The notes beneath the pieces are model-generated. The model was not told the DNA's origin. It did no database searches and was given only the letters and a program-made list of their open reading frames with translations. A DNA stretch of 64,000 nt from assembly GCA_963678675.1 (NCBI GenBank), contig OY783200.1:14016889-14080888 (forward strand), given 5' to 3'. Source of the stretch: Xiphydria camelus (Eukaryota; Arthropoda; Insecta; Hymenoptera; Xiphydriidae). Every line of letters begins with the position of its first letter. Positions within the stretch are counted from its first letter, which is position 1. A program made the translations under genes and the position numbers. Shown here in pieces: positions 57,199 to 64,000 of this stretch.

Positions 57199-58324
57199 TC
57201 CGTCAACAGTTAAAGGTGTTCATACTCTTTTGAAACACACTTTATCTATTAACGAGTAACTCCCAAAAGAACATGCCCCGCGAATTCCAGAAGGAGCTGA
57301 GGAGAACTTTCGGCAGTGAGGATTTTGGTTCGGCTGAACTGGAATTTCTCCATCGCGCGAGATCCAGAAGGTGTGCCTTGTGTCATTCCCATAGAGAACC
57401 CAGCTCTCATCTCCAGTCAACAAATCGTTTAGAAACTCGTTCCGGTATGGGTGCAGGAGAAAAGATTGTCAGATAGACACACGCGCTGCTCAGGTAGTTT
57501 CTGTTAACACGTGAGGTATCCATCGGGCGAGAACTTTCCGGTGTCCAAGCGAGTGCAAATAGCTCTCGATTGTTGTATGACTACACATAAATTTCGTAGC
57601 CAACTCACGTGTGGTGGCGTTTAGATTCAATTGCAGCTCGTTACACAGGACGTCGTCGTTGAGTTCAGACGGTCGGCCTTCACCGCTCTTACTGATTAGA
57701 CTCATATCTCCGGCAGCAAAGTACTTGCACTCTCTAACGACTGATTGTTGCATGACTGGTGGTACTCGGACCAAATGCGTCGTTGATGTTCTTGGCCACT
57801 TTGTGTGCACTGGTGTTCTTTTTGAGCTCATACAAGATGACCGCTCGAATTCGTGTTTTATCCATTTTCACGACTGTTCATTTGTCATTAACTCCCATAC
57901 GCTTATATATTATTCTGGCTACACCTCCTAAGATGTTTTCTAACATTCCAGTATAGAAACACCCAGATGCCGTTTAAAAAAAAGAAACGATATACATATT
58001 AAAAGTGTCGCATTAAATTCTTGTCAACCCAATAACTTTTACTTCTTTCAAGCTATTTATCTTTCATGAATTGTTTATCGCAGAGGATAGCGAATGACGA
58101 TTTTAACAAATCATAGACAAATTTCGCTTATATATATATTGCAATTCAAAGGCAATTCAGTATATCAAACTATTGCTCCGATAATATGACTTTTGCAAAG
58201 CATGCACCACTAGCAAGCGAGTTTACAGTATCCGATTTTTTACAACAACTTTACCTCTTTTGGAACTACTATCGTACATAATCATGGTTCTGCTTGAATA
58301 ATGATTATTCCGAAGTTTGATATA

Positions 58325-59890
58325 TTAGGTGTACAAATAAGTTTTAGGACACTTTTGCCAAAATTCAAAATTTATTTTTGAAAAAAGTAAAATATATTTA
58401 TTCATTAGAGTAATCTCCCTCACCTTCAATAACCTTCAGCCATCTTTTAGTCAATTCACGAATGCCTTCCGCAAAGAAAGTTTCATCTCGCGAGATAACG
58501 AAGTTATCGTCCCATTTTTGGACTTCTTCAAATGTTTTGAATCGCACATCAGACGATTCGTTTTGCATTTTCCGAAATAAGTGAAAATCAGTTGAAGCCA
58601 AGTCTGGTGAATACACCAGATGTAGTACAACTTCCCATCCAAGAGCCATTAGGTGCCCATACACACAGAGGTCGAACTGTCGGTTTGGAACGGCAGTTCG
58701 AACCGTCGGGTCGATCCGTCGGTTTTAACCGTCGTCGTCCCCTAACGCAGAATAGAAATCCGCGGTTAAAACTGACAGGTCGAACCGCCACAGGCCGGCC
58801 GGCCGCAAAACTGCAGATCGACCCGTAGTGTCGACCGACAGTAGACGTGCTGAGAAAATCGATTTTGTTGCGCTTTTACCTCATAAGAGAGTGTACGATT
58901 TTAATTTTTCTTTTTTTAAAATACTCGGAAAAATATATAGAACAAATGTGACATAAAGCCAAAGTTTGCTTTTTAATTTTTAATAAAAATGTATTTTTTG
59001 TACGGCTTTTCTTTAAATATCTCGAAAACTATTGAGAAGTTATCGAGACATGCTGCGGAAAAAATGTAGAGAATTTCAAGACGAAACGATTGGTTTTTAT
59101 CTCATTTTGTTACGATGAATAGTTCTCGAGATATTGAATTTTGTACATAAATACGCGCCGTAGCGCCCGCGCGCTCTTGTAAACAAATGCCTCTAACTTC
59201 ACTAAAAATTGGTATTTTCCGATGATTTTTGTTTTGTTTTAACTTAGCGGATACTTTTCAACCGCTTCAACAAGCTTCATACAGAATTCTTATTCGCCGG
59301 TTTTGAGCATTTTTCTCTAATAAATATTAACATAAAAATCCAAACGTCTACGACGATATTTTTAAATAGGTACCCATACACACAGAATTGTCGGTTTATC
59401 TTGTCGGTGAACGAAGGGCCTAAATAGCGCTTTCGCTTAGATTAGGATGATATTAAGCGGTACGAACCGACGTTCCGTCTGTCGTGCTAAAACGCATGTT
59501 AGCGGACGGCGGCAGTTTTTCCCGTCGGTCTGGACTGACGGGTCAGCCTGACAGTTCGATCTGGCGCGTGGCGCGCCCACTAACTGAAAGGTAAAACTGC
59601 CGGTTCGAACCGCGCCGTTCCAAACTGACAGTTCGACCTCTGTGTGTATGGGCACCTATTAACGTATCCTTGACCGGTCAACCCACATGAGGCGTTGTCA
59701 TGGGGCAGTTTTACTGGAAATTTTCCTTTGCCAGTAAATGGACGCTTTTGGTCAATTTCTTGGTTCAATCGTATTAATTATTGACAATAGCGATCGGCAG
59801 TAACTGTCTAGCCAGGTTTCAGAAGTCCAAAATGGAGTACGCCTTTTATATCCCACCATATACACAGCATGACTTTGTTATAATGATTAT
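58325..59890 (-). pseudogene. Second mariner, interrupted by a MITE
   Basis: The 3' end TTAGGTGTACAAATAAGTTT begins at 58325 after TA. The minus strand encodes KVMLCIWWDIKGV (59830-59885), INQEIDQKRPFTGKGKFP and LPHDNASCG (59690-59760; second Asp), then, across the MITE, LMALGWEV and YSPDLASTDFHLF (58580-58650; third Asp) and the end at 58398. The N-terminal third is absent beyond 59890, close to the Transib insertion. A different mariner family from 55178-58032, judged by termini and motifs. Confidence 0.82.
58651..59657. mobile_element. MITE composite inside mariner
   Basis: Termini AGGTGCCCATACACACAGAG and exact inverse, flanked by ATT (58648-58650 and 59658-59660). A second left end (AGGTACCCATACACACAGAA) lies at 59368, so two copies are joined. 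GTCGAACTGTCGG words mark the ends. The 3-bp duplication suggests a PIF/Harbinger affinity, similar in style to the GGGCCCCATACACG family at 45861. Confidence 0.75.
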
Positions 59891-59941
59891 ACAGGCCGAC
59901 GCACAGTGGGACGAAATCCCGAAAAGCTGACCAAAAGTCGA

Positions 59942-60180
59942 AAACGTGTATAATCAAGGTGAAATTGAGTACTCGGGGGTTTTTGGGGTCGCTAATTATG
60001 AATCCAAAGTCAAAATTTCGAAAAACAATATGGCGGATCCAATATAGCGGAAAGGTTCCTCACAAATTGATCGAATCTGGGTGAAATTGAGTACTCGGGG
60101 GTTTATGGGGTCGCTGCTTACAAATCCAAAGTCAAAATTTCGAAAAACAATATGGCGGATCCAAAAAGTGCAACACATGG
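59942..60180. repeat. Subterminal tandem repeat, left
   Basis: Two units of about 119 bp share GGTGAAATTGAGTACTCGGG, GGGGTCGCT and AAAGTCAAAATTTCGAAAAA. In inverse, similar units stand at 61500-61800. Confidence 0.8.
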
Positions 60181-60498
60181 GTAACATTTGGTTTTCCTTT
60201 CGCAAAAAAAAATTATTTTAGATGAAGATTTGTGCTTAAAGGCAAACTAATTATATACATCTTAAATTTGAAGTATAATATACAGGGTGGACAGAAAGTT
60301 CAAAATAGAGTACCTAGTATTATTCTAAAACTACAAATTTTTGAAATTGGCTTTTCTATATAAGTCGAATGAAAGAGCAGAAAAATGAAGGCAAAAAAGG
60401 TTAATAGCATTGTTTCGCACAAAGTACTGGTGTATGGTACATTGAGTTTAATATTTGAAATTTTTTTTTCGATTTTTAACAATTAATTAAGTACATGT

Positions 60499-61430
60499 TT
60501 AGTACTCTTCATCAGAGGAAGAATAGTCAGCTACGCAATGACTACAGGTTTTCTTACTTAGTCCAACACTTGGTGCCTTTAATATTCGGACTGCTTCTGG
60601 TAGCAACGATGTTAATGGTTTGCAAGGTAATTTACACAAACTAGAAATATATGGGTCGGATGTTAACAGCAATCGTAAAAAAATGTCTTCCATAGTTTTT
60701 TGTAGAGAATATTTTCTTGCAAAATCTCTTCTATATATACTTTTTAATATACTTATTACTAGATTCTTGCGCGTCTTCGGATATTTGTCCTACAGGTAAG
60801 ATGGCAGACTGTATTATTTGTGCGCCATGAATTATAATTCTATGCACGGAAGTTAGCATGTAGAACCATGGATATAGCTCTACGAAGTTGCGAGCGATTT
60901 GTAAGGCATAATCTTGAAATTTAACTATATCAATTTCATAACCACTTGAAAGTACTTGCAGTATAACATAAAAACGATTGATCAAATCTACATTTACCCC
61001 CGTTATAGAAGCAGAAGTGGTTGCGTTTTCGAAAAATCGTCGAGTGGTGTTCCCGTCATTGGGACTACCAAATCCAGGCTTAGCTTGATCGACTATTAAA
61101 CCAAATTGTATCCGAAAACCTTTTTGTATAGTTGCTTTTCGGATTTGTACGTTTTCTTTATCTGTTGTATCACGCGCTTGCCACTTCTTAATTTCAAGTT
61201 TATACCCTACATGCAAACAACATTCAAAGAATCCGATCCATGCATTTAAAGTTGATAACCCAAACTGTAAATGATCTTCAGTAACTTCCTTTCCCAGAAT
61301 CGCATCGATTTTGTTAAAATCTTTTGAAGTTGCTTTACATAAATAGCAACGTTTTTTGAGTAGATGGATTATTCGTGATTGCGTTACATCGATTAATCGA
61401 TGGATAGCGGTATCGGTCGAAGTAGGTACT
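60499..61430 (-). pseudogene. Transib (RAG1-like) transposase, C-terminal half
   Basis: The frame enters near 61430 and reads HLLKKRCYLCKATSKDF; the CYLC pair matches the CHLC zinc-binding pair of RAG1. Then LQFGLSTLNAWIGFF, NDGNTTRRFFEN, SVHRIIIHGAQII and PVGQISEDAQESSNK. The Glu in AQES (codon 60764-60766) corresponds to catalytic Glu of RAG1 (E962). The frame stops at 60731 and resumes at 60693 with RLLLTSDPYISSL, the usual C-terminal block, ending at 60499. The half with the two catalytic Asp residues is not present, so the copy is non-autonomous. Alignment to RAG1 is by eye from memory. Confidence 0.82.
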
Positions 61431-61499
61431 GCGGGAGACGGCTTATTTCCGATCCGTTGGTTAACTAAACTTTCCGGGAAAGGGAATTTTTAATTTTTG

Positions 61500-61800
61500 C
61501 AAATATAACTTAATATTCGTAATCAGCAACCCAAAAAACCCCCCTATACTAAATTTGGCATGAATCCATCGATTTTCTAAAATCTCGCCCGCCATATTGG
61601 ATCCACCATCTTCAATTTTTAAAATCCGACTTCAGATTCGTAATCAGCAACCCAGAAACACCCCTATACCAAATTTGGCATGAACCATCGATTTTCGAAA
61701 ATCTCGCTCGCCATATTGGATCCGCCATCTTGAATTTTTGAAATCCGACTTCAGATTCATGACTAGCGACCCAAAAAACCCCCTATACCGGATTTGATTT
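61500..61800. repeat. Subterminal tandem repeat, right
   Basis: About 2.4 units of roughly 122 bp with AATCAGCAACCCAAAAAA, ATACCAAATTTGGCATGAA and CGCCATATTGGATCC. They are inverse to the left array, giving the element inverted subterminal arrays. Confidence 0.8.
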
Positions 61801-62408
61801 AAGTGTATTACGTTTCATATTTTCCGTTTTTACTGTTCCAAATGCAGAAACATGTCCTTTTATTTTACAAAAACTTGCAATAATTGCAAGTGCGCAGATG
61901 TACGCAGCATTTTCTTTTTATTTCCATTAGATAATAGTTCAATCTACAATCTCCAATAAGTCTCGTTGTGGAACTATGCGGCACTTATAAACTTTTCGCT
62001 ATGAGAATAAAATTTTCGATCGTAATTTCACCTTTTTTCGTAAAAATAAGTAGTTCATAGATATTACATTAATTATTCATATCCGTTTTATCATACGTCA
62101 TAACAATCTACAAACTTTCAACTTTCGAATCCATTTTGTAGATTTGAAATCGATCGAGTTTTACAAATTTGCGACCACTTGTAAATAGAACGTGGCTGAA
62201 TCGACTTCGAACCGGTGCGTCTTTCAACGACCAAGGTTACTTTTGAACTGATATACAATATCAGGTAGATAACATTGTACGCGCTCTCTCTCGGAATTAG
62301 ATCCTCTGACTTCTTGTGTCACTAACCAACCACTCGAAAACCCCGAATTAAAATCTTCATTTTTCGACTTTTGGCCAGTTTTTCGGGATTTCGTCCCACT
62401 ATGCGACG

Positions 62409-63085
62409 TTTTGAAACTTTTGAAAAGTTACAAAATGAAAACTCACTGTTTCTGACTAATTTTGGGTCGCTGAATGCGAATATGATAGCCGTTTTCCTCC
62501 ATTAGCTCGTATTTTCGTGTAACGCATAGTTGTCAATTTTACCATAAAATTTACTGGGCAAAATAAACTATTATCAAGGTTACCAGCCCAATAATTATTA
62601 TAATTGAGTACGAAAAAGGAATTAATTTCGTTTAATTGGGTAACTATACTCCACAGTCATTGTCATAACCATCCTGATTAAGGCTATGCGGGAGGGAAAG
62701 AGGCGAGGAGTTGATTTTTTCGCTTAAAAACTGAAATTCTGAAAAGGTTTTTTCAACTATTTCGCCACTTTGAGCTGGTTTAAAGGCTTTTCCAACCTTC
62801 TCTCCTCCTCCCTCCAAGTTACCAACGATACTCTTGCGTTAATACACACTTGCCCTTATTAATAGTTTGGACAGTTGTACCAAGAGATACACAAAATTTC
62901 GAAAAGTAGTTATAGAATAAATTTATTGAAATTATGTTATTTGTTAAAATCAAGTCAGCTAAGAAACTAACTATTATGTCAGTATATTAGCATTATATAC
63001 AGAATATTCTACAATATCTACTTTAATAAAAATGTAAAAAAAAACCATCAGTTTTACTTCTTCCTTTTATGAGAGAAACGCCGGA
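62409..63085. other. No gene recognised
   Basis: AT-rich DNA. GGGTCGCTGAATGCG near 62464 echoes the Transib subterminal unit, hinting at an older copy. Confidence 0.3.
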
Positions 63086-63087
63086 TC

Positions 63088-63751
63088 CTCTCTTTTCACC
63101 GACCAGCAATAATCTCCCATCATCGCAGGGTCCCAACATCTTGATATCGAGTTTCCATCGTTCTTATGTCCTGGTGAAACCGCTCTGCCATTTCGTCGCT
63201 AACGTCTCCAAGATTTTCCGGAAAGAAGTTGAGGTGTGAGTGAAGAAAGTGGATTTTCAAAGATATGCAACATCCCAAAGCTTCATATATGCGACCAGAA
63301 GTTGCTGCACCAGAGCTTTGTAATTTTCATCTTTATTTTTGCCCAAGAAACCTTTAATAACTTTGACAAAGGCACGCCTTGCATCTAACACTCTTTCGTA
63401 TATATTCTGTTCAAACAATTTATCATGTATCAGTTTGCGAATATCAGGCCCTATAAAAATTCCTTCCTTTAATTTAGCACCACTTAATTTTGAAAAGAAC
63501 TGTCTAAGGTAGCTAAATCCTTCACCTTCTCTGTCCATAGCTTTGACGAAATTCTTCATGAAGCCCAACTTAATATGAAGAGGTGGTAGCAGTATCTTGG
63601 CTAGATCGACCAGAGGCTCATACGTGACATTGTTGGTACCGGGCTTAAATGACTCTCTAGGGGACCATTCTTTTTGTAAGAAATATTTTGTTATAGCTCT
63701 TGAGTCCCAGAGACACAAAAAACAACAGTATTTTGTAAATCCATCACACAA
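63088..63751 (-). pseudogene. Fragment of a widespread invertebrate repeat-borne protein
   Basis: The frame 63257-63751 reads GFTKYCCFLCLWDSRA, PPLHIKLGFMKNFVKAMDRE and GIFIGPDIRKLIHDKLF. After a frameshift near 63275, minus-strand sequence continues with FFPENLGDVSDEMAERFHQD, RTMETRYQ and DYCWSVKRED to a stop near 63089. I recognise the pattern as a highly repeated uncharacterised protein of arthropods and cnidarians, probably from a transposon. Its function is unknown. It is cut at 63751, where a gene fragment in the opposite orientation begins. Confidence 0.6.
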
Positions 63752-63986
63752 GTGTTATGCGTTTAAAGTAGCGCAACACGACAGGCAAAATAATTCTATC
63801 GGCCATTCCGGGATCTTACGATACACATGCGAGTGTGCAAACGGCAAAAGAACGGTCGGTTATTGTTCCCATATAGCTTAAATTATTTATTATTTGTCAT
63901 TTGCGCGATATCAAACAAAGATTATTAAACCTGCAGAAACACTAAGCAAACTATTTCAAAAAGAAAATATTGAACCCACACAATAA
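63752..63986 (+). pseudogene. SWIM-type zinc-finger fragment
   Basis: The plus strand reads KCYAFKVAQHDRQNNSIGHS, then YTCECANGKRTVGYCSHIA: a C-x-C...C-x-H SWIM finger. A stop follows (TAA near 63879), after which the frame continues IIYYLSFARYQTKI to a stop near 63986. SWIM fingers end many transposase-like and host proteins of arthropods. The catalytic part is missing. A fused or relocated C-terminus of a mobile element gene is likely. Confidence 0.55.
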
Positions 63987-64000
63987 ATCACGAAAGCGAT

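Larger units (their letters stand above)
55651..57242. mobile_element. Palindromic Tc1-like element
   Basis: Termini AAGTGTGTTTCAAAAGAGTA and exact inverse, TA on both sides (55649-55650 and 57243-57244). The entire 1592 bp is one palindrome centred near 56446, each arm carrying the same C-terminal half of a transposase. The arms are very similar, so the palindrome is young or maintained by conversion. It sits inside the mariner transposase gene. Confidence 0.88.
55240..57865 (-). pseudogene. Mariner transposase, interrupted
   Basis: The gene starts at 57865 (MDKTRIRAVILYELKKN). An N-terminal DNA-binding region contains GRPSELNDDVL and TTRELATKF, then WIPHVLTE (57490-57831). LTGDESWVLYGND carries the first catalytic Asp (about 57420). 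The nested Tc1-like element follows. Beyond it, IEKKRPRRVEVHLLRDNAR carries the second Asp and YSSDLAPSD the third (55480-55600), with the end near 55245. Two stops near 55335-55370 and several frameshifts show it was also decaying by point mutation. Known role: cut-and-paste transposition at TA. Confidence 0.88.
55178..58032 (-). mobile_element. Mariner element carrying a Tc1-like insertion
   Basis: Terminal repeats TTAGGTTGGCAAGAATTTAA and the near inverse (TTAAATTCTTGTCAACCCAA). TA stands on both sides (55176-55177 and 58033-58034). Without the nested element (55651-57242) the length is about 1.26 kb, normal for mariner. Confidence 0.9.
54940..58320. mobile_element. Family B repeat split by mariner
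   Basis: 54940-55177 and 58033-58320 are the two sides of a family B copy (ACGAGTAGGTTAGAA, AGAAGATGACTCGGTGG, ATAACTTTTACTTCTTTCAA). Comparison with 22500-22745 gives the uninterrupted sequence and places the mariner insertion at a single TA. Confidence 0.75.
59902..62403 (-). mobile_element. Transib DNA transposon
   Basis: The ends are CACAGTGGGACGAAATCC and the inverse of CATAGTGGGACGAAATCC, extending to about 45 bp of terminal repeat. The element is flanked by CGACG on both sides (59897-59901 and 62404-62408), the 5-bp GC-rich duplication typical of Transib. The CACAGTG start equals the consensus heptamer of V(D)J recombination signals. Subterminal tandem repeats lie at both ends. It encodes the C-terminal half of a RAG1-related transposase. 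2502 bp. Confidence 0.88.

Overview
The window is an insect-type nuclear sequence, most likely hymenopteran (ant-like), although no single-copy host gene is visible to fix the species. It is a mosaic of transposable elements: mariner, Tc1-like, piggyBac, PIF/Harbinger, hAT-like, Transib, Helitron, a Ty3/gypsy LTR retrotransposon, a tRNA-derived SINE, 3' ends of non-LTR retrotransposons, and many MITE or foldback elements. Eukaryotic features include AATAAA signals, a spliced piggyBac N-terminus and a primer-binding site matching tRNA-Lys. I see no bacterial operons, rRNA, functional tRNA gene or CRISPR array. Almost every coding region is a decayed transposase or retroelement gene.

Layout. 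1-9.2 kb: a foldback element with GGTA and 104-bp tandem repeats, a mariner relic, and a run of MITEs and palindromes. 9.2-19.7 kb: a Helitron helicase gene split by a 9.6-kb Ty3/gypsy element (9582-19224, TCAT target duplication). The gypsy element keeps its LTRs, PBS, gag, a -1 frameshift signal, pol, an extra zinc-knuckle ORF and a PPT. 20-35 kb: dispersed repeats and large nested palindromes, including a hAT-like element with an exact 8-bp target duplication. 35-39 kb: mostly unassigned, possibly host DNA, with a CpG-rich block. 39-45 kb: a long inverted repeat around 2 kb of other DNA, then a tRNA-Ser-derived SINE. 45.9-53.2 kb: a PIF/Harbinger composite holding three 5' transposase halves, a piggyBac element and foldbacks. 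53.5-54.5 kb: a non-LTR 3' end, then six hairpins with one conserved loop and different stems. 55-63 kb: mariner with a palindromic Tc1-like element inside it, a second mariner interrupted by a MITE, and a Transib element (RAG1-related) with CGACG target duplications. 63-64 kb: fragments of two widespread transposon-associated genes.

The genes do not form a pathway. They are layers of insertions, and target-site duplications let much of the order be read. The most unusual items are the hairpin array at 53771-54142, the Transib element, the zinc-knuckle ORF downstream of gypsy pol, and the repeated pattern of transposons turned into head-to-head or tail-to-tail palindromes.
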